12,863 bases of DNA from Pseudomonadota bacterium (GTDB taxonomy: Bacteria; Pseudomonadota; Alphaproteobacteria; Sphingomonadales; Sphingomonadaceae), in the NCBI GenBank assembly GCA_023422695.1, contig JAFAGN010000097.1, forward strand, positions 1 to 12,863, in the 5' to 3' direction. Numbering within the stretch: the stretch's first letter is position 1; every line of letters starts with the position of its first letter. Positions 1 to 7,910 of this stretch are shown here, in pieces. The translations under genes were made by a program, and so were the position numbers. The notes beneath the pieces were generated by a model. The model saw only the letters and a list, made by a program, of their open reading frames with translations. It ran no database searches and had not been told where the DNA came from.

Positions 1-799
1 GGCCGGGGGGCTCGCTGAGGTGAATACGCGACCGGCGCCGGGCGGCGCCGCCGTCCCGAGGGCAGCGGTGCGCGAGCCCGCGCCGTCGGGATATCGCAAT
101 GCGGTGCAAATCTATCCCTATGCCGAAGGCGCGCTTTATCGTCTCTACACCGCTCCGGGCCGGGTCAGCGACATTGCGCTGCAACCGGGTGAAACGCTGA
201 CGTCGGTCGCCGCTGGCGACACCGCGCGCTGGACCGTCGGCGACACCAGCAGCGGCAGCGGCGAAACGAAGCGCACCCATATCCTCGTCAAGCCATTCGC
301 CGCAGGACTTGCGACCAATCTTGTCATCGCGACCGACCGGCGGATCTATCATCTCCAGCTCACCAGCAGCGGCGCGAGCGCGATGACCGCGATCCGCTGG
401 ACCTATCCAGAGGACGAGCTGATTGCGCTCGCGAGCGCTCGCGCCGCGGCCGAGGCGGCGCGCCCGGTGTCCGCCGGCATCGCGGTCGAAGATCTCGATT
501 TCGGCTATGTCATCACCGGCGACAAACCGGTTTGGCGGCCGCTGCGCGCCTTTGCCGACGGACGCCAGACCTGGATCGAATTTCCCGCAGGGCTCGCGAC
601 GAGCGAAGCGCCGCCGCTGTTCGTGCTGGGAGAGAAGGGCGAAGCCGAGCTCGTCAACTACCGCGTCGCCGGACGCTTCTACGTCGTCGACCGGCTGTTC
701 GCTGCCGCCGAGCTGCGGCTAGGCGGCAAGCGTCAGAGCGTCGTCCGCATCACGCGCGCGGGCGCGGTGCCAGCACGGCGCGGGAGGGGAGGCACATGA
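1..799 (+). CDS. trbG: TrbG/VirB9-family conjugal transfer protein (5' end cut by window edge)
   Basis: This is the periplasmic/outer-membrane-associated subunit of the conjugative type IV secretion core complex, the partner of TrbI/VirB10 in the channel spanning the envelope. The reading frame is open to the left edge. The GTG at 20 is therefore probably internal, and the expected signal peptide or lipoprotein N-terminus is missing. What is visible is a Pro/Ala-rich linker, then a VirB9-type beta-rich domain from about the NAVQIYPYAEGALYRLYT segment (near base 97), through LQPGE, RTHILVKP and VIATDRRIYHLQL, to a C-terminal part with DKPVWRPLRAFADGRQTWIEF and NYRVAGRFYVVDRLF. The order of these segments fits TrbG/VirB9. 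The stop overlaps the trbI start (ATGA at 796-799), so the two genes are probably translationally coupled. The family is secure; only the start is unknown. Confidence 0.9.
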   Translation, partial: AGGLAEVNTRPAPGGAAVPRAAVREPAPSGYRNAVQIYPYAEGALYRLYTAPGRVSDIALQPGETLTSVAAGDTARWTVGDTSSGSGETKRTHILVKPFAAGLATNLVIATDRRIYHLQLTSSGASAMTAIRWTYPEDELIALASARAAAEAARPVSAGIAVEDLDFGYVITGDKPVWRPLRAFADGRQTWIEFPAGLATSEAPPLFVLGEKGEAELVNYRVAGRFYVVDRLFAAAELRLGGKRQSVVRITRAGAVPARRGRGGT

Positions 800-2046
800 C
801 CGAGAGCGATGCCATGCCCACCGCGGCCAGCGCGCCCGCCGAGGCGGCGGCCAAGGTCGATCTCGAAAGCCTTGTCCTGCGCGGCAGGCCGCTGCCGGCA
901 ACGCGCTTTCGCCGCGGGGCCATCATCGGCCTGGCGGGATTGAGCGCGACGCTGATTGCCGCTGTCGGCTGGCTGGCCTTTGGCCTGGCCAGTCCCGACA
1001 TCGCGGTGGCTGACGAGCAGGATGCGCCGATCGCTGCCAAGGACGCAGCGGAAGTTGTCGCGGGCGTGCCCGCGACCTACGGTGATGTAGCGCGCCTCGG
1101 ACCGCCGCTGCCCGGCGATCTCGGCAGGCCGATCCTCGCCCAGCAGCGTCAGATGGCGAGCGAGGGATTTGAGGATCCTGCCGCTGGTGCCGCCGTAGAT
1201 GCAGCCGCGCGCGCCGCGCAGCAGGCTGAAACCGAACGCCAGCGGCTGGCGGCCGAGCAGCGCGCTGCGCAGGAGTCGAGCGTCATGCTGCAGCTTGGCA
1301 ACGGCGCTCCGGTGCAGGCCGCGCCCGGTGCGACGATGACCGCAGGTGTCCCCGCCGCGCCAGGGGTCGCTCCCGATGGCGGCGCCGACCCCAATGGCCA
1401 GCGGCGCAAGAACGCGTTGGTCGGGCCTATCAGCGGCGCCGACGATATCAGTCCGCACCGTCTCGAGCCGCCGCTGTCGCCCTGGACGCTGAGCGCGGGC
1501 AGTGTGATCGCCGCGAGCCTGATCACCGGGCTCAACTCGGATCTCCCAGGCATGGTGACCGCCCAGGTCACCCAAAATGCCTATGACAGCGTCACCGGGC
1601 GGACCTTGCTCCTGCCGCAAGGGTCGCGCCTGATCGGACGTTACGACAGCGTGGTGGCGTTCGGACAGCGCCGCGCGCTCGTCGTCTGGCAGCGGATCAT
1701 CCTGCCGGACGGGTCATCGATCCGGATCGACAATGTCCCCGCCAGCGATACCGAAGGCTATGCCGGTCTCGCCGACCGCGTCGATCGGCACACATGGCAA
1801 TTGCTCAAGGGGGTCGTCCTTTCGACGCTGCTCGGGGTGGGGACCGAGCTGGGCGCGGGAAGCGGGGAAAGCGATCTCGTTCGCGCGCTACGCGAGCCGG
1901 CCCAGCAAAGCGGCGCGCGCGCCGGTGAGCAGATGGTCCAGCGCCAGCTCGAGGTGCAGCCGACGCTCAAGGTGCGTCCCGGCTGGCCGCTGCGGATCGT
2001 CGTCCACAAGGACATCATCCTCAAGCCTTGGCTGCCGCGCGGATGA
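796..2046 (+). CDS. trbI: TrbI/VirB10-family conjugal transfer protein
   Basis: This is the inner-membrane-anchored scaffold of the mating-pair type IV secretion channel, which reaches the outer membrane through its C-terminal domain. The product is 416 aa, normal for TrbI. The frame extends back to 532, but the ATG at 796 is preceded by a strong GGAGGGGAGG ribosome-binding site and overlaps the trbG stop, so I start there. Layout: cytoplasmic N-terminus to about residue 39, one membrane span at about 41-64, an Ala/Gln/Glu-rich periplasmic stretch (about 135-160) likely to be helical, a Pro/Gly/Ala-rich linker, and the VirB10 beta-barrel domain at about 230-412. The domain includes SAGSVIAASLITGLNSDLPG, LLPQGSRLIGRYDS and the antenna-helix region near LLKGVVLSTLLGVGTELG. 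It overlaps the next gene by ATGA at 2043-2046. It looks intact. Confidence 0.95.
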   Translation: MTESDAMPTAASAPAEAAAKVDLESLVLRGRPLPATRFRRGAIIGLAGLSATLIAAVGWLAFGLASPDIAVADEQDAPIAAKDAAEVVAGVPATYGDVARLGPPLPGDLGRPILAQQRQMASEGFEDPAAGAAVDAAARAAQQAETERQRLAAEQRAAQESSVMLQLGNGAPVQAAPGATMTAGVPAAPGVAPDGGADPNGQRRKNALVGPISGADDISPHRLEPPLSPWTLSAGSVIAASLITGLNSDLPGMVTAQVTQNAYDSVTGRTLLLPQGSRLIGRYDSVVAFGQRRALVVWQRIILPDGSSIRIDNVPASDTEGYAGLADRVDRHTWQLLKGVVLSTLLGVGTELGAGSGESDLVRALREPAQQSGARAGEQMVQRQLEVQPTLKVRPGWPLRIVVHKDIILKPWLPRG

Positions 2047-2255
2047 CGAAGCTCAAACTCCCGCAGCTGCCCGATCGGATCCCCGTCAAGGTGACGATCC
2101 AGATACGGCCCGAGCTGGCAAATGACCTCCAGCAATATGCCGAGGCATATGCGCAGGCCTATGGAAAGTCCGAGGCGGTGAGCGACCTCATTCCTTTCAT
2201 TCTCGCCGCATTTCTGGAAAGCGACCGCAGCTTTGCGCGAACGGTGAGGAAATAG
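2043..2255 (+). CDS. DUF2274 small protein at end of trb operon
   Basis: A 70-aa protein whose sequence and position, directly after trbI, match the DUF2274 family regularly found at the end of trb operons in Tn4371-like elements. I chose the ATG at 2043 because it forms an ATGA overlap with the trbI stop; an upstream in-frame start at 2028 would lie inside trbI. No signal peptide or membrane span is visible. The order of predicted elements is a short strand (PVKVTIQI, about residues 14-21), a helix (PELANDLQQYAEAYAQAYG), a turn and a second helix (VSDLIPFILAAFLESD). That strand-helix-helix pattern resembles ribbon-helix-helix DNA-binding proteins, which is my inference and not a known property of the family. 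Function is unknown; a role in regulating transfer genes is possible. Confidence 0.85.
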   Translation: MTKLKLPQLPDRIPVKVTIQIRPELANDLQQYAEAYAQAYGKSEAVSDLIPFILAAFLESDRSFARTVRK

Positions 2256-2256
2256 G

Positions 2257-2484
2257 ATGCGCGAGCGTGCGAGCGACCCCATCGCGGCATCGACCGATCG
2301 TTTTATCAACGTCGAGGATTTTGCCCGGCTCGCACGGCTGTCGCGCCGCACGATCGATCGCTATCGCCGCGACCGGCCTCCCGGTTTTCCCAAGGAATAT
2401 GATGTGAGCCGCGGCAAGGTGCCGCGGCCCCGCTTCAAACTGGCCGATGCCCTCGCCTGGATGGAAACGCGCGCGCTCTGGTAG
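2257..2484 (+). CDS. Small helix-turn-helix protein, AlpA/excisionase-like
   Basis: A 75-aa basic protein whose ATG lies one base after the DUF2274 stop, with a GTGAGGA ribosome-binding stretch just upstream, so it belongs to the same transcription unit. Residues about 16-48 (FINVEDFARLARLSRRTIDR, then the PPGFPKEY segment) form a winged-helix/MerR-type helix-turn-helix. The C-terminal RPRFKLADALAWME segment (about 58-70) matches the closing part of AlpA/excisionase-like regulators, where 'RF...DVxxWL' is typical. Proteins of this class act as recombination directionality factors or as transcription activators of integrase genes. Its place at the end of a trb operon in an element with a tRNA att site fits either role. 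The fold is reasonably sure; the role is inferred. Confidence 0.8.
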   Translation: MRERASDPIAASTDRFINVEDFARLARLSRRTIDRYRRDRPPGFPKEYDVSRGKVPRPRFKLADALAWMETRALW

Positions 2485-2632
2485 GCGGCAGATGCGCGGT
2501 GCTGAAGGATTTGGTGATCATGCCTGCGCGGTTTGCGCGCGCGTGAAACATGCCCGATCGTTCCATTCGCGCTGCCATAACCGCGCATGAAATGTCCTTT
2601 CCTACAATATATGGCTGTGTCATCCCTGCTAT

Positions 2633-2755
2633 ATGGACAGCAAACCGGACTGGAAAACGCGCGCAATCGACGTGGAATATGGGCTCGCAGCGCTGTTGGT
2701 GGCAGGCTCCTTTATCGCCGGCCTGATCGGGGCCATTCGCGCGTTGCTCGGCTGA
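2633..2755 (+). CDS. Possible small single-span membrane peptide (40 aa)
   Basis: A short frame beginning with ATG at 2633 and ending with TGA at 2753-2755, too short for routine gene callers. The product begins MDSKPDWKTRAIDVEYG, a charged soluble N-terminus, and continues with a clean hydrophobic segment (LAALLVAGSFIAGLIGAI, about residues 18-35) ending in RALLG. About three quarters of third codon positions are G or C, as expected for real coding sequence in this genome and not for random intergenic DNA. I see no good ribosome-binding site before the ATG. A TACAAT at 2603-2608 could be a -10 element, but no convincing -35 goes with it. I do not recognise a family. It lies alone between the trb operon end and the exported hydrolase at 2844. 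It could be a membrane microprotein or a chance frame. Confidence 0.4.
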   Translation: MDSKPDWKTRAIDVEYGLAALLVAGSFIAGLIGAIRALLG

Positions 2756-2843
2756 GCAGCGGATTGGGCCGACCGCATCGACCGCGACGTCGGCGGTTCC
2801 GATGCCAAGCGCGGTTTGCGAATTGGAGAGGAGAAGGGGCTTG

Positions 2844-4151
2844 ATGACGCTTCGACACTGCTGCGCGGCGCTGCTGCTCGGTACCGGGGCGCTGGCCGCC
2901 CTCCCAGCCCTGGCAGACGATGTTGCGCCCAATGCGCGCGTTTCGAGCGCCGTGCTGGTGCGCGCCGGGCCGTCGACCGACACCGCCGTTCTGGCGCGCT
3001 TGCGTCCCGGTGACAGCGCTACTCTCGTCGGCGATGTCAGCGGCTGGTATATCGTCGAGCTTCCCGGCGGTACGCGCGGCTATGTCAGCAAGGCGTGGAC
3101 GATTGTGCGCGCCGGCGACAGCGATGCCGCGACCGCGCCGGGTCGGCACAAGATCCATGTCATCGACGTCGGCACCGGGCTGGCGGTGTTCGTCGAGGGG
3201 CCGGGCTTCGCGCTTCTGTACGACGCGGGCAGTCAGGACGACTTGCATGGCGGCGACGAAAACCGGGTGGTGGCCTATATCCGCGCCGCCCGCCCCGACC
3301 TCACCCGCATCGACCACCTCATCCTCAGCCATCCGCACAAGGACCATCTTCAACTGATGCCGGGAGTGTTCGAACGGTTCGAGATCGCCAACATCTGGGA
3401 ATCGGGCCGCGTCAACAGGACGGACGGCTATTGCCACTTCCTGAAAGCCGCCATGGCGGAGCCCGGCGCGCGCTATCACGACGCCATCGCTGCGAACACG
3501 ACGCGTAGCGTCACCTTTAACGGCAGCGGCTGCAATGGAACGGTGACCGTGCGCCAGGACGCGATGATGAGCGCGGCCCCCGTCGCCCTCGGGGCCGAGG
3601 CATCGATGCATTTTCTTTACCGCGACGCGCATCCGCATTCCGATCCGAATGAGAACAGCGTCGTCGTGCGGCTCGATCTCGGCAGCAAACGCGTGTTGCT
3701 GACCGGCGATGCCGACGGCGGCGGGCGCGAGCTGCCGACGGCGGCGCCCAGCCCGCGCAGCATCGAAGCGAAACTGCTCGCATGCTGCGCTGGCGAATTG
3801 AAGGCCGATGTGCTGGTGGTTGGCCATCATGGCAGCCTCACCTCGTCGCGCGCGGCGTTCCTCGACGCCGTGGGCGCGTCGATCTACGCGATATCCTCGG
3901 GCCCCTATCCCTATCATCGCGTCCGGCTGCCCGACGCCGAGGTCGTCGCCGAACTTGCCGCGCGGGGCCAGCTATTGCGAACCGACCGTGAGGATGGATT
4001 TCGGCTCGACGACGATGCGCGCGCCTGCGAAATGCGCGAGCGCAAGATCGGACCGGACGCCGATGAGACACCGGGCGGATGCGACAATATCTTGCTGGTA
4101 ATCGAACCCGATCGACCGATCGAAGCGCGCTATTCGTCGCTGGTCGATTGA
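2844..4151 (+). CDS. Exported SH3-domain protein with ComEC-like metallo-beta-lactamase fold
   Basis: A 435-aa protein. I chose ATG 2844 over upstream in-frame starts because a purine-rich GGAGAGGAGAAGG lies just before it and the product begins with a Sec signal peptide (hydrophobic ALLLGTGALAALPALA, cleavage near ALA/DD at 24-25). Residues about 28-88 form a bacterial SH3-like domain (SSAVLVRAGPSTDTAVLARL, then GWYIVELPGGTRGYVSKAW). From about 103 onward is a metallo-beta-lactamase fold: H163-P-H165-K-D167-H168 as the HxHxDH metal motif, GDAD with Asp289 and Asp291, and GHHGS with His328-His329. The GDAD...GHHGS pairing is typical of the ComEC/Rec2 C-terminal hydrolase, but the ComEC membrane channel is absent. 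Several cysteines are present, possibly disulfides in the periplasm. Likely a periplasmic metallohydrolase, perhaps a nuclease or phosphodiesterase; the substrate is unknown. Confidence 0.85.
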   Translation: MTLRHCCAALLLGTGALAALPALADDVAPNARVSSAVLVRAGPSTDTAVLARLRPGDSATLVGDVSGWYIVELPGGTRGYVSKAWTIVRAGDSDAATAPGRHKIHVIDVGTGLAVFVEGPGFALLYDAGSQDDLHGGDENRVVAYIRAARPDLTRIDHLILSHPHKDHLQLMPGVFERFEIANIWESGRVNRTDGYCHFLKAAMAEPGARYHDAIAANTTRSVTFNGSGCNGTVTVRQDAMMSAAPVALGAEASMHFLYRDAHPHSDPNENSVVVRLDLGSKRVLLTGDADGGGRELPTAAPSPRSIEAKLLACCAGELKADVLVVGHHGSLTSSRAAFLDAVGASIYAISSGPYPYHRVRLPDAEVVAELAARGQLLRTDREDGFRLDDDARACEMRERKIGPDADETPGGCDNILLVIEPDRPIEARYSSLVD

Positions 4152-4386
4152 AGCGGCGGCGGCTCGGCGGGTGCGTATCGCCTGCAATTTCCCCGGCCGC
4201 TGCGAGCGCTCGCAAGTGGCATGGCGGTTCCGACGGGCCGCGACCGGCGCAGGGCAGGGAAACCAGCTTTGGTCCGGGCACCGATCCGTCACGCCTTGTC
4301 CCGTCGGTACCGATCGGCGACGCCGGCGAAATATTATTGCGTCGGTCGGCGTGTTCGGCGACAAGTCGTTTATTCGATAGGAGATT

Positions 4387-6204
4387 ATGATGCGCTTCGC
4401 CGTTGCCCTGATGCTGCTCCCCGTCCTGCCAATCGCGCCAATTGCCGCGCCCGCGTTCGCGCAGGCTGCACCGCAATCGGCGGCACAGGACCAGGCGCTG
4501 CTTCAGTTCCTCGACGAAGCTTTCGACGAGCGACTGGCCCTCAGTCCGGAGGCGCAGACGCGGCTCGGGCTCAAGACCGCCTATGACAAACTCGACGACT
4601 ATACCGAGGCTGCCGCGATGCGCACGCAGGCAATGGCTGAGCGGCAGCTCACGGACATGCGAGCCCGCTTCCGGCCCGAGCAACTCGGCGATAGCGCGCG
4701 CGTCAGCTATCGCCTGTTCGAATATGAAGTCGAACGCGGCCGCGCATCGTCGCGTTTTCGCAAGTTGCGTTTTCCCGTCTCGACCAACGGCAGCCCCGCC
4801 GGCGCGATCCCGGTCCTGCTCATCAACAACCACAAGATCGACAATGTCTCGGATGCCGAAGCCTATATCGCGCGTCTGCGCGACACCGATCGCGTCATGC
4901 GCGAAGTCGCAGCGACGATGCGCGAGCAGGCGGCAGCGGGAATCATTCCCAACCAGGTCAACTTCGCGCCGGCCCGCGCCGACGCATTGAAGGTTGTTAC
5001 GGGGGCGCCGTTCGACGGCGGTGCGGACTCGACGCTTATGGCCGATTTTCGCAAAAAGCTCGCTGCGCTTGATGCACCTGCTGCCGTCAAGACCAAGCTG
5101 CTTGCCGACGCCAGCGCCGCCCTGACCGGTCCCTTCCAGCAGGGCTATCGCGCGCTGATCGCCGCGATCGACGAAATCGAGCCGCAGTCGAAGGGCAATT
5201 TCGGGGCATGGAACCTCCCCGATGGAGCGGCTTATTATGCCGACCGGCTGCAAAGTTCGACCACCACCAATCTGACCGCGGACCAGATCCACGAGCTTGG
5301 GCTTTCCCAGGTCGCGGCGATCCGGCAAGAGATGGAGGCGATCAAGCGCGAGGTTGGGTTTTCGGGCTCGCTCGAACAGTTTTTTGATCATATTCGCACC
5401 GACCCGCAGTTCAAATACCCCAATACCGAGGCAGGTCGTGAGGCCTATCTTGCCGATGCGCGCGCAGTGATCGCTTCGGCGATGACCGCCGCGCCGCGCT
5501 ATTTTCGGGTGCTGCCCAAGGCGGCGCTCGAGGTGCGTGCCGTCGAGAAATGGCGCGAGGCCACCGCATCGACCGCCTTCTATAATTCGCCGTCTGCCGA
5601 TGGCTCGCGCCCGGGGATCTATTACGTCAACCTCGTCGACATGAACCAGACGCAGAAGGTTCAGGTCGCAGGCATCGCCGCGCACGAAGGCGCGCCGGGG
5701 CATCACTTCCAGATCGCGCGTCAGCAGGAGCTGACCGGCATTCCCAAGTTCCGCAAGTTCGGCGGCTACGGCGCCTATATGGAGGGCTGGGGTTTATATT
5801 CCGAACGGCTCGCGAACGAGATGGGAGTGTACAAGACGCCTTACGACCGGTTCGGCATGCTTTCGCTTCAGGTTTGGCGCGCGATCCGGCTCGTTCTCGA
5901 TAGCGGAATCCATTCCAAGCGCTGGACGCGCGAACAGGCGATCGCTTATTTCAAAGCCAACAGCTCGGTGTCGGACACCGATATTGCCCGCGAGGTCGAT
6001 CGCTATTTCAACTGGCCGGGGCAGGCGACGAGCTACATGGTCGGCCAGCTCAAGATCGCCGAATTGCGCGCACGTGCCGAACGCGAGCTGGGACCGCGCT
6101 TCGATATACGCGATTTCCATGAAGCCGTGCTGAGCGAAGGCGCGCTGCCGCTCGATATTCTTGAGGAGCAGGTTACGCGGTACATCGCGGCGAAGCAGCG
6201 GTGA
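4387..6204 (+). CDS. DUF885-family exported metallopeptidase-like protein
   Basis: A 605-aa protein of usual length for DUF885. ATG 4387 follows a TAGGAGATT ribosome-binding site. The N-terminus is a Sec signal peptide (hydrophobic to about residue 23, cleavage near AFA/QAA), so the mature protein is periplasmic or secreted. The body is largely alpha-helical. The family signature H433-E-G-A-P-G-H439-H440 resembles a metallopeptidase zinc motif, followed by M-E466-GWGLYSERL, where the Glu could complete the metal site. The C-terminal region (NWPGQATSYMVGQLKIAELR, then FHEAVLSEGALPLDILEEQV) is also characteristic. The family is thought to be metallopeptidases, but substrates are poorly known. 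A 235-bp gap separates it from the gene before, so it probably has its own promoter. All key residues are present. Confidence 0.92.
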   Translation: MMRFAVALMLLPVLPIAPIAAPAFAQAAPQSAAQDQALLQFLDEAFDERLALSPEAQTRLGLKTAYDKLDDYTEAAAMRTQAMAERQLTDMRARFRPEQLGDSARVSYRLFEYEVERGRASSRFRKLRFPVSTNGSPAGAIPVLLINNHKIDNVSDAEAYIARLRDTDRVMREVAATMREQAAAGIIPNQVNFAPARADALKVVTGAPFDGGADSTLMADFRKKLAALDAPAAVKTKLLADASAALTGPFQQGYRALIAAIDEIEPQSKGNFGAWNLPDGAAYYADRLQSSTTTNLTADQIHELGLSQVAAIRQEMEAIKREVGFSGSLEQFFDHIRTDPQFKYPNTEAGREAYLADARAVIASAMTAAPRYFRVLPKAALEVRAVEKWREATASTAFYNSPSADGSRPGIYYVNLVDMNQTQKVQVAGIAAHEGAPGHHFQIARQQELTGIPKFRKFGGYGAYMEGWGLYSERLANEMGVYKTPYDRFGMLSLQVWRAIRLVLDSGIHSKRWTREQAIAYFKANSSVSDTDIAREVDRYFNWPGQATSYMVGQLKIAELRARAERELGPRFDIRDFHEAVLSEGALPLDILEEQVTRYIAAKQR

Positions 6205-6316
6205 AGCCGGCCCGCGGTGGTCGCTCGACGGCATCAATCGCCCTGCTCAAGCTTATATCTGCCCCGCCGCCGCCAATCCCGGCATCCGTGCCGTCACCCT
6301 TGCAAGGGAGAGTCCA

Positions 6317-7870
6317 ATGGTGCGTGACGTAACGCGGCGCCAGGTCGTTGCCGGCGCGATCGCCGGGAGCGCCTTGGCGCACCTGCCAGTCCTTGCCGCC
6401 GTTCCGGCCGAGCCGTCGATCTATTTTCGCGATATCTTGCTGGTCGACGGCACCGCGGCTGCGCCGCGCCGGGCCGATGTTGTCGTTCTTGGCGACCGAG
6501 TAGCGGCGATCCTGGCGCCGGGGGGATCGGCGCCGCGAGGCGCGCGGCTGGTCGAGGGTGAAGAGCGCGTCCTCGCCCCTGGATTCATCGACACCCACAC
6601 GCATGGCGATCCGCTGGAGCAATCCTACGACGCATTCCTCGCAATGGGGGTGACCACCATATTGCTTGGCGTCGACGGCAGCGGACCCCGTATCGGCGAT
6701 GATCTGGACCTGCGAACCTGGCTCTCGGCTGCCGATCGCGCAGCGCTTCCTCTGAATGTCGCCGCGTTAGCCAGCCATGGGACACTGCGCCGCGCATCGG
6801 GCATCGCGGATGCGGTCCGTCAGCCTGACGAGGCGGCTTTGGCGCGGATGGCGGCGCGGCTTGATGGCGAGCTGGCCGCCGGCGCCTTTGGCCTCTCCTA
6901 TGGACTGGAATATGTTCCGGGCATCTATAGCGAGCGCGCCGAGCTTGCCAGCCTGGGTCGGACCGTCGCCCGCCATGGCGGTCTCGTGATGAGCCACATG
7001 CGGTCCGAAAATGACGATGAGATCGACGCCTCGATCGAGGAACTGATTGCGTCGGCGCACCCGGCCCGGCCTCATATTTCGCATCTGAAAGTGGTGTTCG
7101 GCAAAGGCGAAGCGCGTGCCCGCCAGTTGCTCGACCTGATCGCCGCGAAACGGCGAGACGGCGTCGATTTGACGGCCGACGCCTACCCCTACAGCGCAGG
7201 CTATACAGGGATCGCCCTCCTTTTCCCCGAATGGGCATTGCCGCCGACGGACTATCGCGCCGTCGTCGCCGAACGAAGGCAGGAGTTGCGCGAGCACCTC
7301 ATCGCGCGCATGACCCGGCGCGGCGGCCCGGGCGCGCTCCTTATCGGCACCCAGCCTTATGCTGGAAAGACACTCGCCGAGGAAGCGCGCGAAGCGGGGC
7401 TCCATTATGCAGACTTCCTGATCAAGATCGGGCCGGGCGGCGCCTCGGGCGCGCATTTCACCATGGACGATGCCTTGCAGGATATTCTGGTGCTGGATCC
7501 CGAGGTGGCAATCTCGACCGACGGCGGTCCGGGCATGCGGCACCCGCGGGCCACCGGCACCTATGCGAAATTGATCGAGCGATATGTGGTGAACGGCGGC
7601 AGGCTTTCAATCGAGCAGGCGGTCCGCAAGGCGGCCGCGCTCCCAGCCCGGATATTGCGGCTGCCCGATCGCGGAGTAGTGAGACCGGGCATGAAGGCGG
7701 ACCTTATCCTCTTCGCTCCCGACCGTGTGAAGGCGCGCTCGACCTACCTTGATCCCTTTGCCCAGGCGGAGGGCTTCGATATGGTCATGGTGAACGGACG
7801 GCCAGCGTTTGAGGAAGGTGAGCGGGTCGGCGCTGCCGGCCGCCTGCTGCGCGCGGCCAAGGTCTCCTGA
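6317..7870 (+). CDS. N-acyl-D-amino-acid deacylase-like amidohydrolase (Tat-exported)
   Basis: A 517-aa amidohydrolase of the D-aminoacylase group, which removes acyl groups from N-acyl-D-amino acids. I chose ATG 6317, preceded by AAGGGAG six bases upstream, because the product then begins with a twin-arginine signal (VTRRQVVAGAIAGSALAHLP). Metal-site motifs are in the expected order: GFIDTHTHGD with His94 and His96, SHMRSEND with His227, ISHLK with His256, and ISTDGGPG with Asp402. The closing HPRATGTYAKLIERYV and RPGMKADLILF segments are typical of the family. Oddity: the usual GNCG motif, whose Cys is a zinc ligand in D-aminoacylase, reads GVDG here, with Asp120 in the Cys position. It lies 112 bp after the DUF885 gene on the same strand and converges with the P1 peptidase gene. 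Group assignment is good; the exact substrate is uncertain. Confidence 0.88.
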   Translation: MVRDVTRRQVVAGAIAGSALAHLPVLAAVPAEPSIYFRDILLVDGTAAAPRRADVVVLGDRVAAILAPGGSAPRGARLVEGEERVLAPGFIDTHTHGDPLEQSYDAFLAMGVTTILLGVDGSGPRIGDDLDLRTWLSAADRAALPLNVAALASHGTLRRASGIADAVRQPDEAALARMAARLDGELAAGAFGLSYGLEYVPGIYSERAELASLGRTVARHGGLVMSHMRSENDDEIDASIEELIASAHPARPHISHLKVVFGKGEARARQLLDLIAAKRRDGVDLTADAYPYSAGYTGIALLFPEWALPPTDYRAVVAERRQELREHLIARMTRRGGPGALLIGTQPYAGKTLAEEAREAGLHYADFLIKIGPGGASGAHFTMDDALQDILVLDPEVAISTDGGPGMRHPRATGTYAKLIERYVVNGGRLSIEQAVRKAAALPARILRLPDRGVVRPGMKADLILFAPDRVKARSTYLDPFAQAEGFDMVMVNGRPAFEEGERVGAAGRLLRAAKVS

Positions 7871-7910
7871 TCGGTCCGGAGAAAATGTGGCTGTTGCGGT
7901 GCATGCGCCG

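Noticed and set aside
532..795. Upstream extension of the trbI frame
   Set aside because: It lies wholly inside trbG in another frame and reads as arginine-rich shadow. The ATG at 796 has a strong ribosome-binding site and couples to trbG.
733..1620. 295-aa minus-strand open frame
   Set aside because: Antisense shadow of trbI.
2712..3917. 401-aa minus-strand open frame
   Set aside because: Antisense to the SH3-metallo-beta-lactamase gene; rich in Arg, His and Ala with no recognisable domain.
4304..4313. 10-bp perfect palindrome TCGGTACCGA before the DUF885 gene
   Set aside because: Short enough to be chance in GC-rich DNA, with no second copy or promoter beside it to support an operator.
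4152..4386. Small gene in the gap before DUF885 (for example 4171-4380)
   Set aside because: The product is Arg-rich without structure, there is no ribosome-binding site, and it reads like untranslated leader DNA.
3838..5706. 622-aa minus-strand open frame
   Set aside because: It is antisense to the metallohydrolase and DUF885 genes, both with clear family motifs. The product is low-complexity and Arg-rich in part, typical of GC-rich mirror frames.
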